Translations under genes and position numbers: made by a program
Notes under the pieces: generated by a model
What the model was told of the DNA's origin: nothing
Seen by the model: only the letters and a program-made list of their open reading frames with translations
The model's database searches: none
Source of the DNA: Aedes albopictus
Lineage: Eukaryota > Arthropoda > Insecta > Diptera > Culicidae
Assembly (NCBI RefSeq): GCF_035046485.1
Contig: NC_085137.1
Location: forward strand, 348,543,139 to 348,607,138
Direction of reading: 5' to 3'
DNA: 64,000 bases
Part shown: positions 34,690 to 45,131 of the stretch, one piece after another
Numbering within the stretch: position 1 is the stretch's first letter
How the letters are laid out: each line of letters starts with the position of its first letter

Positions 34690-36470
34690 CATCACAATTC
34701 GGATAACGCATAACAATAGTATGCCACAATAATCGTTTTATTTGCTACCGCTTCCGCCCACGTCCAATGCTCGCTACATCACGCCCGACCTGGGCCGCCC
34801 ATAGTGCTCTCTGTGCTTCACGTTTTCTTGTGTCAACCGGATCAGTAGCGAACACTAACTTAGCACTAACTGCTTTACGACTTCTTGCAACATGCCCTGT
34901 TCACCGTTTCCTTTCGGCTTTGGCCATCTTTTGTATGCTGGGTTCGCCGTAGAGTGCAGCGAGCTCGTCGCCTCGAAAACTCCGAATACTTGCAGGTCCT
35001 TCTCGAGCATGATCCGGTCCATATCAGGTGTCCGTAGAGGCTCACAGTCCTTATTAGCGTCTAGTTCATGGTACGTTTGGTGCGGGGAAGAACCTTTTTT
35101 AGCTGGAGAATTCTTTTCTTCTTGAGCGCGTAATAAACGCGACTTCCACTGATTTCGTTTTCGTATTTCACAGCATCCGAAGTTATCAGCTATCTCGCTT
35201 AGTTCCACTTACCAGCATTCACTTCGTTGTTGAAGCATTCTTTGCTACTTCGCGTGTCAGGCGCATGTACAGCTCTGCCACCGCTCCAAATGTTCTGAAG
35301 ATAAATTTCTTCGCAAAACACACAAATTGACCGGATTTCGTGAAAATCACATTGTGAAGATTTCTTATTAATCTCGTAGTCCCCTGCGAGTTTTGTATGA
35401 ACTGAATAGTTCATCCGAAACCCTTACTCAGTTATACACACAGTTCATCATTGCTTTGGTAACTCTAGTAAGCTTCCAGAAAAGCCGTTTTCGTCCATGA
35501 TTTTCCATAGCTCTGTGCAGTCGATATTGTCCTATGCTGCCTTGAATTCGATGAGCAGATGATGCGTTTGGACCTGGCATTCGCAGTGTTTCTTGAGGGT
35601 TTTTTCGTGCGGTGGAGATCTGGTCCATTGCCGACCGATCGTCGATGCGGCCGCCTTGATAACTTTCCACAAACTAACTCGTTTTAGGTGCCACACTACG
35701 GAAGATGATCTGAGATAGCACTTTGCAGCCGGTATTAAAAATGATGATCACTCAGAAGTTCTCACATTCAAATGATTCGCTTTTCTTGTGGGACAGATTA
35801 CCGCTTTCTTCCACTACTTCGGTAGCTGTTCGGTTTTCCAGATTCTGGATATCCACGGGTGCGACAGTTGGCCAACTTTTCTGGGTCCATGTTGACGAGT
35901 TCAGCTGCGATACCATGCTCACCAGCTGCTCTGCCGGTTTTGAGCTGATGAAGGACATCCTTAACTTTTCTCAGCATCATAGCGGTGTTCTTCTGCACTG
36001 TTATAATCGTTTGCTCCGTTGACCTGATCTCTCGGCTTACGTTCTACACACCACTCAAATGCTCGTCGAAGTGCAGTTTCTACCGTTCAATCACTTCATA
36101 TCCATCCATCAAGAGACTCTCGTCACTATCCCTTTACATTAAAGCTTACGCACGAAATCACTGTGGGATATTTACGTTGAGCTTTTGCTAAAATTTACGT
36201 GTTTTTTTAGATTGGCACAGCAGCTCCATTTTCCCGCTCTGTTTCCGCTTCTGTTTGTATCCTCGTACCTCGTACTGTCAGGTTCCGGGTTCCACCTCGC
36301 ACCGTATTCGTCTTCTCCAAAATCGCTCTGCACTCCTCGGCGAACCAATCGTTTTGTCGACTCCGTTTGTCATACCCGATGATGTTCTCAGCTGCGTCAA
36401 TAATGGTTGTTTTAATTGTACTCCAGCTAGACTACTACTCTAGAAAGGAAAAGTTGAGCTCGTTCTTGTC
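34690..36470 (-). pseudogene. RTE-like LINE, 3' end and RT debris
   Basis: On the minus strand 34690-34860 matches the LINE 3' end at 1-235 (GATCCGGTTG-CACAAGAA, GCACAGAGAGCAC). Further pieces are KVKDVLHQLKTGRAAGEHGI and AAELVNMDPE (35798-35998, the RT entry motif) and ENHGRKRLFWKLTRVTKA (35428-35670). Many stops and frameshifts are present. The element continues leftward on its own strand towards 38.35 kb and beyond the R1 insertion. Confidence 0.65.
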
Positions 36471-36538
36471 TGGCAATGCTGCCTCGAGATTCTGCGCGTA
36501 TTCTGTGGTGACATCCGGTAGCTTTATTAACAGTCACC

Positions 36539-36853
36539 GAGGCGGTCGCCGGAGGGGCCCATATAGCCGAGGCGGTAAACGCACGGGTATTCAGCATGAC
36601 CATGCTGAGGGTGACGGGTTCGATTCCCGGTCGGTCCAGGATCTTTTCGTATAGGAAATTTCCTTGACTTCCTTGGGCATAGAGTATCTTCGTGCCTGCC
36701 ACACGATATACACATGCAAAATGGTCATTGGCAGAGGAAGCTCTCAGTTAATAACTGTGGAAGTGCTCATAGAACACTAAGCTGAGAAGCAGGCTTTGTC
36801 CCAATGAGGACGTTACGCCAAGAAGAAGAAGAAGAAGAAGAGGCGGTCGCCGG
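36539..36853 (+). mobile_element. Complete Feilai-like SINE with 14-bp target duplication
   Basis: GAGGCGGTCGCCGG at 36539-36552 and 36840-36853 brackets a 287-bp element. A-box region is CATATAGCCGAGGCGGTAAA, B-box is GGGTTCGATTCCCGG, followed by a body and an (AGA)n 3' tail. It is transcribed by RNA polymerase III in this class and mobilised by a partner LINE (family knowledge). It inserted into the RTE-like debris. It is the reference copy for fragments at 256, 4177 and 61975. Confidence 0.92.
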
Positions 36854-37069
36854 TACCGTAAATTGTTGACGACGAAAAGCTTTGGGCACAGTTTGACCAT
36901 TACCAGGTCAGAGCCGATATCGGTAAGACCTAGCGTCGATAATGTCGGAGAAGATCTGTCCATAAATCAGAATGATTTGCGATTTCGTCTGTTATGGTGA
37001 TATTTCGGGTGTAACAAAATCGGTACTACGCATGGCCATGTTCTTGCAGGCGGTGAAATCTATAAGTCG

Positions 37070-37726
37070 TACACACTAAGAATAAATCACCGAATTATGT
37101 GAAGTTTCACCGACATCTCAACAGCAGAATTTTCGGTGATTTTTTAATTCACCGAACATACTGTAGAGAATAAAAATGGTCACCTGTCGAATTCACCGAT
37201 CATTTCGGTGAAATGTTTTACAGATTTTCTGTGGATTAGTGGTTTATTTGTGTGGGTTTTGCAAAACTTTCGGTGATTTATTAACAAATTTACGGTGTTT
37301 TTTAGTTGGACTATTTGCGGTTTCGGTAAACCTTTTCTCGGTAACCATTTTCTCAAAATCGACCATTTTTTCCAGTTTCTAGTTTGTTTTTTTTCACTTT
37401 CTGCTCTTTTCACCGATGACTTCACAGAACAACAATAACACTCAAAAAATTTTGATAACACACGTTTGGCAATATGGTCGACTACTGATTCTACAGCAAT
37501 TCGGTAAAAATCGCAGTGTACGGTGAAAATGTTGATGTTCGCCGAACTCTTATGTAAAAATTTCACAGAATTTGGTAATTTGTTTTCCTTTACCGATCTT
37601 TCGGTGAAATTTTGACAGTTGGATTGAAAAACCTTAAGTTTCACAGAACGATCTGTGAAAACATATTTTACCGGTGTGATTCGGTGAAAACTTTCACAGA
37701 ATTCTGCGATAAAATCTTAGTGTGTA
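37070..37726. mobile_element. CACACTAAG MITE with iterated TTTCGGTGAA word
   Basis: TA|CACACTAAGAATAAATCACC at the left and ATAAAATCTTAGTGTG|TA at the right. TTCGGTGAA or its inverse TTCACCGAA, often next to TTTCACAGA, is repeated more than ten times across 653 bp. A long minus frame (37180-37644) is a by-product of the repeats. It shares termini with the elements at 47902 and 61662. Confidence 0.8.
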
Positions 37727-38373
37727 GAATGTATTCGTTCGTCAGCTGGCCTACCTATGCGTTTAGGTGTTCTATGATGATCTTGACGTCGTGACTTAGG
37801 CAGTGGTCGTACTCGCGTTGGAGCTGTGCGTAGAATGCATGCTTGTCATCATCAGTGCTTCTGGAGTGTGTGCTGTACATGTTCATTATGCAGAAGTTGA
37901 AGAATCGCCTGACCCAACCTGTATAGATGGTATGTTTACCTCTAAACGTTTGCACCATAGAACCCGTTAAACACACATCCTGCAACACTATAAAGCCGAT
38001 TCCGCGGTCTTAGAATAGATCTTCCAGTCACAAATCCTGTTTCGTCGCTGGGGTCGTTGGTTAGTTGTCGTTGTATTAATCTGTAGCTGATATTCGGTTG
38101 CAATTTGTGCTATTTGGTTGCAGGCTCGTAAGGCCGGCCGAACGCCTTGCAGAATACTTTCCAGATGACCATAGTGCACAGCTGAGCCTATAGTCCTAGT
38201 CCTGCCGTGGCACTCAGACGTCGATCAACCTCTTCTAACATGAGGAACAGACGCTGTTGTGAGCCGTTATCAGTCTACTTTCGAAGTTCCCACCGAGGAT
38301 GGTTACCCGATCTTCCCAAAGGTTGCTCGCAGTTTCCGGCCATCGCTTTTGAACCATAGATCTTTTTTTTTTT

Positions 38374-39076
38374 CCTTCTAAACCATAGGGGGATAATCTG
38401 CTCAACAGACACCCTAACAGAAGGTTAGGGTAGTGTAGGTCTGACAGGCCGTCTTCTACAACAAAAGTAAAATCCAGGACTACTCTCTCCTCGTACCCAC
38501 TAAACCATTCCTATGGTCGCCAAACCCTACGTCTCTCCGGAACCACCAAGAAGGTATTGCTTCAGAGAGGGGCTAGTGCACATCGCACCCACAAGGTTAG
38601 CTGCGTAGCCTGCAGCAACGAACATCGATGACCCGCTTTGGAGAGTCCATCACGGTAGCATGCTGGCGCTTAGCCAGTTTCCCGAGTGGTCCTCGCCACT
38701 CCCTTTGTCCTCGGAAGGCGGGCATGGTCAACCCCGCCCGCGCCCTACTGCTGAGCGGACATCAAGAACTGATGCCCACGTGCAACCCGATCTGACCTGC
38801 CCGTAAGGAAGGGTATCACTACCCTTCAGGCCCTATCAGATGCACCCGTAGGTTGCAGACAGCAGGATCTCACCTACCCCGACCCTTGCCGGGGACCCCT
38901 TTCCAACCGCGGGCTCGGATCCAACCCAGTAGACCGACGCCACGACAGCACCACTACCGGGACTTCCTCTCCGCGGCCACTCAATCGTTGTAAGGGTCGA
39001 TCTCGACCGCAGGGCACCGGTATGACCTACGAAGCCGACTCCGAACCCCTGGACCACCTCTTGTACTGCATCTGGA
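38374..39076 (-). other. R1-clade LINE 3' UTR
   Basis: GC-rich sequence between the ORF2 stop and the oligo(A) tail. A 133-codon frame (38836-39237) overlaps the end of ORF2 in another phase and shows no homology. No structural motif was identified. Confidence 0.6.
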
Positions 39077-40909
39077 CTAGCCATTCTCCGAGTCCACGCG
39101 CCACCTCCTCTGTAGCTCCCAGACGATGTGGGTAATAGCCGTTGAAACGGCGTTCCAGCCAAACTCATCCCTACACATCCTCTGGACCAAGTTGTCCGGA
39201 GTTGTGTCCTCCCCGCATGTGGCAAGCATGCGGTCACGCATTGTGCGAAAACGCGGGCACACGAACAAAACGTGTTCCGTCGTTTCCTCTAAACCATTGC
39301 ACACTGGGCATTCGGGAGAATCCGCATGCCCGAAACGGTGTAGATACTGTCGGAAGCAACCATGACCTGTAAGGACCTGTGTCAGGTGGAATGTGACTTC
39401 CCCATGGCGCCTATTAATCCAACTATCTACCCTCGGTATCAACCTATAGGTCCACCTTCCTTTGGTGGAACTGTCCCACGCGCGCTGCCATTTGACCATA
39501 GAGGCCATCCTGACAGTCCTGCGTATGCCTCTTGTGCCGCGCATTTCGAAGCACTCCATGTCCTCACTGATAAGAATGCTGATAGGCACCATACCAGTAA
39601 TGACGCAGAGAGCGTCGTGTGACACGGTACGGTACGCGCTCGCAACCCTCAGGCACATAAGCCTGTAAGTACTTTCCAGCTTCCGTCGGTAGCATTTAGT
39701 ACTTAGCGCGATGCCCCACGCCGGGCCGCCATACCTAAGTATGGATGTAGCAACACTAGCCAGAAGCTTGCGCTTACTGGCGTACACCGCAGAGCTATTG
39801 GACATCATCCGGGACAGTGCCGCAATAGCTGTGGAGGCTCTTTTACAGGCATAATCGACGTGGCTACCGAAGGTAAGCTTATCGTCGATCATCACGCCCA
39901 AGTGTTTGACGGAGCGCTTTGACAGGATAGTACAGTCTCCTACACTGATCTCCGTCTGCTGCTCCGACTTCAGGTTGTTAACAACCGTCACCTCTGTCTT
40001 GTGGTGAGCCAGCTCCAGTTTCCTGGACCGCATCCACGCCTCCACAACCTTGATCGAGTGGTTGGTAGTCAACTTTACCTCCTCGATCGTTTCACCGTAG
40101 ACTTCGAGCGTAATGTCGTCGGCAAATCCGACAATCACCACTCCCACTGGATACTCTAACCTCAACACCTCGTCGTACATGACATTCTATAACATCGGAC
40201 CCAGGATGGAACCTTGCGGGACTCCTGAGGTTATGTGAAAGCACTTCCGACCCACCTCCGTGTCGTAGACTAGTACACGATTCTGAAAGTAACTTCCGAG
40301 AATCTTGTACAGGTACTCCGGTATCCCCAGACGCAAGAGCGCATCGGCAATAGCAGACCAGCTGGCGCTATTAAACGCATTCCTTACATCCAGAGTCACT
40401 ACCGCGCAAAAGCGAATTCCCCTCCTCTTAGGCTCGAGTGCTTTCTCGGCGGTTTTTGTAACCGACAAGATAGCGTCTACGGTGGACCTCCCCTTCCGGA
40501 AGCCGTACTGGTTACTCGAAAGACCATTTTCGCCCTCGGTGAACCGCAACATTCTATTGAGGATGATCTTTTCGAGCACCTTCCCCGCCGTGTCAATCAA
40601 GCATATTGGTCTATATGCCGACGGGTCTCCGGGTGGTTTCCCCGCCTTTGGCAATAGTACCAGGCTCTGCCTCTTCCAAGCTTCTGGGAAAACTCCCTCG
40701 TCCAGGCATTTCTGCATAGCAGACCTGAACATCTCGGGAGCCTCTGCAATAGCTACTTTTAAGGCTAGGTTCGGAACTCCGTCCGGACCTGGGGCCTTAC
40801 CTACGCTAAGGGACTTAGCTATCCCCGCAAGTTCCACATCGGTGACCCTCTCCTCATCGCCAGCCCCAGCCCCCGGCTGTCCTACGAAAGGAGGCCAAGG
40901 ACTAGGATC
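39077..40909 (-). pseudogene. R1-clade ORF2, RT and C-terminal part (one TAG)
   Basis: Reading leftward from 40909: APGPDGVPNLALK, SAYRPICLIDTAGKVLEKI, QYGFRKGRSTVDAI, VVTLDVRNAFNSASW (palm motif A Asp), SGVPQGSILGP, then TAG at 40187-40189, and in the same frame VGFADDITLEVYG (motif C Asp-Asp). The C-terminus has the zinc-knuckle-like C-PVC-(x)-EHVLFVC and ends WELQRRWR. Only this one in-frame stop breaks the segment. The 5' side is cut from the endonuclease by the 1221-bp insertion, whose removal restores the phase. RT copies RNA at nicked target DNA (family knowledge). Confidence 0.88.
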
Positions 40910-41143
40910 ATGCTGCTCTGTTTCGCTGCTGCATAAAACCCGCTGTTAATTGAAGAAATTTGGTGCTTTATTCGGAATTTGCTCTTCTGCTGTTGGATAA
41001 CACCTATCGGCATTAATTGCATGCCACGGAATAGATCTGAACATCAGCCCACGTCTGCAAAAAGGAAATAAAAATCGATCATATGTGTCCTACCAACTAT
41101 TGTTTTGATTCCGTAAACATCTGTTAAAAGAATCGGTGTCGAA

Positions 41144-41887
41144 ATGAATGAGAAGAAGAATGAAATGATTTGTTCGCGATGCACTCTTCCCATCACTGCC
41201 AGTCAACTGTTTACAACGTGCGGTGGTTTTTGTATGGATGTTTACCATGCAAAGTGCGTGAATCTTTTTCCGATGGATGTGATGAGTTTAAAACGTGATT
41301 GCAACATTGTATGGTTGTGTGAAAGTTGTGGTAAACAAATGCGCCAAATCAGAAACGACAAGATGTTGCCTTCAAAACAAGTGGAATACGCAGCCCCCGA
41401 GATGTTGAGCCCTCAGCCTAGCATGGAAACCGATATGAAGGAGGAGATTCGAGAGCTGAAAGAGCAAGTTCAAGCCATTCAACGATCAGTTGCTAATTTG
41501 AGTTTGTCTCGCGCATCGTCCCAACAGGAAGAAATCCCACTAGCTCGATCATCACCGAAATGCGAACTTTTGCATGGATCAAAACTGCAAGTTGATAGTA
41601 AGCACCCATCACCATCACGGGAAAAATTTTGGCTGTTCTTCACTCGGATTAGGAATACCGTGAGCGAGAATCAAGTCTTTCAAATGGTGTCCAAAGTAAT
41701 CGGTTCTCAGGATATTATAGTTAAACGACTAGTAGCTGGCTGGAAAGATGTCTCATTGCTGCCGTTTATATCGTATAAGATAGGAATTGACATTAGATAT
41801 AAAGAAGTTGCGATGTCTCCATCAAATTGGCCCAAAGGTATATGTTATAGAGAGTTTTATGAGGATTATCAATTATGGGAACCATAA
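41144..41887 (+). CDS. LINE ORF1-like protein with PHD-type zinc finger
   Basis: 247 residues, intact. Residues about 10-62 form a PHD-like Cys/His zinc finger (ICSRC, CGGFCMDVYHAKC, WLCESCGKQM). Residues about 95-125 (METDMKEEIRELKEQVQAI) look like a coiled coil. The last 90 residues (FWLFFTRIRNTVSENQV, IVKRLVAGWKDVSLLPFISY, MSPSNWPKGICYREFYEDY) resemble the RRM-like C-terminal domain of zinc-finger ORF1 proteins in CR1/Jockey-type LINEs. Such proteins bind LINE RNA as chaperones. No frameshift or stop is seen. A host gene retrocopy with PHD finger is the alternative, but the tail domain favours a LINE origin. Confidence 0.72.
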   Translation: MNEKKNEMICSRCTLPITASQLFTTCGGFCMDVYHAKCVNLFPMDVMSLKRDCNIVWLCESCGKQMRQIRNDKMLPSKQVEYAAPEMLSPQPSMETDMKEEIRELKEQVQAIQRSVANLSLSRASSQQEEIPLARSSPKCELLHGSKLQVDSKHPSPSREKFWLFFTRIRNTVSENQVFQMVSKVIGSQDIIVKRLVAGWKDVSLLPFISYKIGIDIRYKEVAMSPSNWPKGICYREFYEDYQLWEP

Positions 41888-42092
41888 ATATAGATAAAAG
41901 TGGTTGTCACGGACTTTCTTGAAGCTAAAAGGTTGTTTATGAAGGTAATATTGTCTTTATGAAATGTGCTTGTGATTGCTGTGTAGAATAGAATTAAGTA
42001 TTGTTTATCAATGTCACCACCGTTATATAATTACTGTATACAGATTATAAGTAAATAATTTCAATAAGATCCATAGGAGGTCAGTTGAATTA

Positions 42093-42130
42093 AATAATTA
42101 AATAAATAAATAAATAAATAAAATAAATAA
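42093..42130 (+). repeat. (AAAT)n tail
   Basis: Tandem AAAT units, with one longer A-run, close the ORF1-only retroposon and directly abut the interrupted ORF2 codon. Confidence 0.9.
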
Positions 42131-43321
42131 ATGACGCGGAAAAAGTCCTCCAATGATCCCCTCCAACATCTCTGGAGATTGCTCTGTAGGAGCCATCACA
42201 CCTCTCGTCTTGGCCATAACGATCCTGTAGGCGTCACCCCACGGGTTCGTATTGGCACTCTGACAGAGACCCTCAAAGCAGGCCTTTTTGCTTGCTCTTA
42301 TCTCGGTCTTAAGCGCGGCTTTTGCAGCGGCGAACACCACCCGCCGTTCGTTTCGCTCTTCCTCTGATCGTGCTCGCTGCATCCGCCGCCTAGCCCGTAG
42401 GCAGGCGCGGCGCAGGTCCGCAATCGCGTCGGTCCACCAGTAAGCCGGTGGCCTCCCATTTCTAGGGTGGACTCGCCTAGGCATGGTCGCATCACACGCA
42501 CGTGAGAGCACCGCTACCAGCTCGTCGCCGTCTAAACCGATTAAGTTTCGCTCACTGCGGAGCGCCTCCCTAAATACCCCTTCGTCGAAGTATGATGTCT
42601 TCCACCTGCGAGGGCTTGGCCTTGGCCTAGCCGCCTCTTCTTCTATCCGCTGTCTGCTGTTATTGTAGTCGATACTGTAGCGAACCGCCAGGTGGTCGCT
42701 GTGAGTGTAGCCATCATCTACTCTCCAGTTCGAACTACTTGTTAGGCCAGGACTACAAAAGGTCACGTCAATAATTGACTCCGCTCCGTTTCGACTAAAG
42801 GTACTCTTGGTACCGACATTAGCCAAGTCGACATCTAAGATGGCCAGTGTTTCTAGCAGGATCTGACCCCGCTGGTTCGTGAAACGGCTTCCCCATTCCA
42901 CGGCCCAGGCATTAAAGTCGCCTGCTATTACCACCGGCCTTCGCCCTGTTAGCACGGTCGTTAAGCGGTCCAGCATTTGCGTGAACTGCTCGATCGGCCA
43001 CCGCGGAGGCGCATAACAGCTACAGAAGAAGACCCCGTTTACTTTGGCGACCACGAAGCCCTCATAGGTAGTAGACACCAACTCCTGAACGGGGTATTTA
43101 CCCGTCGTCCATATCGCCGCCATTTTTCTAATCCCATCCGCGACCCAGTTGCCGTTGCCGGCGGGTACTCGGTATGGGTCCGATATGATGGCGATATCCG
43201 TCTCCCACTCAGAAACTGCCTGACAAAGCAGTTGCTGAGCCGCATCACAGTGGTTCAGGTTCAGCTGCGTTACCTGCACTGTGATTTGTTGTTCACTGCG
43301 GCTTTCTTGAAGGCCGGGCAC
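42131..43321 (-). pseudogene. R1-clade ORF2, endonuclease part
   Basis: Starts at ATG 43321 (52 bp inside ORF1, different frame). APE-type endonuclease motifs in order: QLNLNHCDAAQ (N), IAIISDPYRVP (the position usually occupied by catalytic Glu is Asp here), FFCSCYAPP, VVIAGDFNAWAVEWGS, FSRNGAESIIDVTFCSP and YTHSDHLAVRY (SDH). These nick target DNA in the family. The frame stays open to the PRH codons at 42131, where the ORF1-only retroposon cuts it off before the RT. The natural ORF2 start is uncertain. Confidence 0.88.
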
Positions 43322-44838
43322 CTTGGGCCACCCATCGGATGTCTGTTGTTCGAGGATTTCCCGGTACAGATCATGCAGATGGGCGGACTCGTGCAGCTTT
43401 GGGCCTTATGACCTTCAGCGCCGCATCGCCTGCACAGTTTGCGCCTGTCGGGGCCTTTACAGTCCCACGACTTGTGTCCCGGTTCCAGACACCTGAAGCA
43501 AACCTCTGGTGGCTCGTGGAATGTCAGGTGACATACACACCAACCCACCTTTATGCTCCCTACTTTAACGGACTTTTTGACGTCCGCCACAGGTAGCTGA
43601 ACCAAAGCTATCTGTGTCCCTGCTGGCCCTTTCCGTAGCTTAACGGCTGCGGCGGCCACCTGCACATCGCACTGTTGCCGCAGTGCCGTGACGAGCTCTT
43701 CCACTTCGGTGATCTCATCGATGTCCTTGACCTTCAGAGTCGCCTCATGTGTCAGAGCCCTCACCTGCACACCCTCACCAAGGACCTCTTCTGCCAGCCT
43801 CTTATAGGCGGCGCCCTTGTGCTCCTTCTGGCGCTTCAGCTCCAGGATCATCTCGCCCGTACAAGTACGTCTAATACTGCGTACGTCGGCTCCAAGACCC
43901 TCAAGCTTGGCTTCGCTTCGCATCATCTTCAAGACGTCCGAGTACTTGGACTGTTCCGTCTTGATGACGATAGCGTCGCCTTTCTCGCGCTTGGCACCTG
44001 CCCTCCTACGCCTTGGCTTGGCGTCCTGCGCTACTACCTGCGGATTCGCCTTCTTCTTCCTCTTCCGCTCTACCTTCGTCCAAGGGGGGTCCTCCCCTTG
44101 GATCGCCCTACTCTGTGGCTGTTGATGGCCCACTAGCGGTCGCAACCCCTTGTTCCCATCGTTCCGGGACGGGCCAGCCTTTTCAGGCCCACCCTTCCCA
44201 GCTTTCCGGGAACCCTGGCTGGGGTCCGACCTTCCGGCATTATTACCGACTTTCGGGGTAATGATTCGCCTGGCCTTGCGGGCACCGCCAGACAGCTCCT
44301 CGCCTGACGGTTGCCTCGCCCGCTTCTGCGATTGCTTGCCCCGTTTGTCGCGAGCAGTCGCTTCCGCCTTATTCGGACTTTCTGCGAAGGAGAAGACCTC
44401 CGTTTGGGTAAACTTCGGCACTTTCTCATTTGCAGGCTCCGCTGCTGCAGCAGTCAGCAACGCGAGTGCCGCGTGCTCCTGCTTGGTATCGTCGATCGAC
44501 GCCCTAAGTCGAAGCAAGGCCGTTTTCAGGTCCTTGCTTATGTTCGACTTAGTGGACGCAAAGTCGATGATTTTGCCAAGCTGCTGCTCAGCCACCTCTA
44601 TTGCGGACCGTCCTTTGGATCCTCGGTTGACGGCCCTCAACAACCACGCTCCGTCCATAACCTCCACCGGCTGGCTTGCCGGGAAGTGGACTGGAGCACC
44701 CACGCTTGAGCTGCGTACGCAACTCCCAGCGCCTATCTCCTCACTTCTCCTTGTCGGAGATCTCATCAACCCGCTTCTTGCGAAGGGGTTGATCCCACCA
44801 CTATTTCCACCTAGATTCTGATTTTTATTTGACTTCAT
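43270..44838 (-). CDS. R1-clade LINE ORF1 (nucleic-acid-binding protein)
   Basis: 522 residues, intact. The N-terminal third is Ser/Gly-rich, with a helical segment around residues 80-140 (VAEQQLGKIIDFASTKS...). The middle is basic and Lys/Arg-rich (for example ARQPSGEELSGGARKARRII). The C-terminal third carries three zinc knuckles: CFRCLEPGHKSWDC, CRRCGAEGHKAQSC and CMICTG...RHPMGGPRCP. These proteins package LINE RNA. It overlaps ORF2 by 52 bp, so ORF2 translation presumably needs reinitiation. Function is by family; the protein was not compared with a database. Confidence 0.88.
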   Translation of the reverse strand: MKSNKNQNLGGNSGGINPFARSGLMRSPTRRSEEIGAGSCVRSSSVGAPVHFPASQPVEVMDGAWLLRAVNRGSKGRSAIEVAEQQLGKIIDFASTKSNISKDLKTALLRLRASIDDTKQEHAALALLTAAAAEPANEKVPKFTQTEVFSFAESPNKAEATARDKRGKQSQKRARQPSGEELSGGARKARRIITPKVGNNAGRSDPSQGSRKAGKGGPEKAGPSRNDGNKGLRPLVGHQQPQSRAIQGEDPPWTKVERKRKKKANPQVVAQDAKPRRRRAGAKREKGDAIVIKTEQSKYSDVLKMMRSEAKLEGLGADVRSIRRTCTGEMILELKRQKEHKGAAYKRLAEEVLGEGVQVRALTHEATLKVKDIDEITEVEELVTALRQQCDVQVAAAAVKLRKGPAGTQIALVQLPVADVKKSVKVGSIKVGWCVCHLTFHEPPEVCFRCLEPGHKSWDCKGPDRRKLCRRCGAEGHKAQSCTSPPICMICTGKSSNNRHPMGGPRCPAFKKAAVNNKSQCR

Positions 44839-45119
44839 GATTAAATCCCACGAGTAGCACGGGAAAGAATGTCCACCACGCCAGAGCCCTGCATTAACGC
44901 GGTAAGGGACAGCTTACTGTGGGGGGTGCCCAGGTACCCCACAGGCTCCGTTAAAGATCGAGCATCTTTTTCACCCCCTCGATCACTCATTCCTCAGCAC
45001 GGGTCGCTTGACACCTTGAATTGGGGTTAGTAGTCCTATTCTTAGCCGGCGACTACGCGGCTGACTCGCAAGCGGGGGGGTGCGTCAGGCCCCAGGACTT
45101 TAGTCCCTGCTGCCCCTAA
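44839..45119 (-). promoter_or_regulatory. R1-clade LINE leader (5' UTR)
   Basis: About 280 bp between the 5' end and ATG 44838. The same sequence family occurs as a relic at 3990-4150, showing that leaders of this family are dispersed. An internal RNA polymerase II promoter is expected for such elements but cannot be pinpointed. Confidence 0.5.
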
Positions 45120-45131
45120 AACCATAGATCT

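Larger units (their letters stand above)
40913..42130 (+). mobile_element. ORF1-only (HAL1-like) retroposon inside R1-clade ORF2
   Basis: This 1.2-kb insertion interrupts the ORF2 reading frame between the EN and RT domains, with ATG at both borders (40910-40912, 42131-42133), so the target duplication is 3 bp at most. It has about 230 bp of 5' sequence, one intact ORF (41144-41887), about 200 bp of 3' UTR and an (AAAT)n tail (42093-42130). Tail and single-ORF structure point to LINE-mediated retroposition. No ORF2, RT or EN is present. It is antisense to its host LINE and sense with respect to cue. Confidence 0.75.
38352..45131 (-). mobile_element. R1-clade LINE, nearly full-length, 12-bp target duplication
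   Basis: AACCATAGATCT occurs at 38352-38363 and 45120-45131. The 3' end (on the left) is an oligo(A) tail (T-run 38363-38373) and the 5' end (on the right) is at about 45119. The element has a leader, ORF1 (44838-43270), ORF2 overlapping it by 52 bp (from 43321), and a GC-rich 3' UTR (38374-39076). Without the nested insertion it is about 5.5 kb. Its GC content is far above the AT-rich intron, marking a recent arrival. The R1 clade is inferred from the EN, RT and C-terminal zinc-knuckle layout without RNase H. It is not in rDNA, unlike classical R1. Confidence 0.88.

Noticed and set aside
37180..37644. 154-codon minus frame
   Set aside because: It is produced by iterated TTCGGTGAA words in a MITE. 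The residue pattern follows the DNA repeat.
43675..44821. Long + frames opposite the R1-clade ORF1 (153-223 codons)
   Set aside because: Shadows of the GC-rich antisense ORF1; no motif on this strand.
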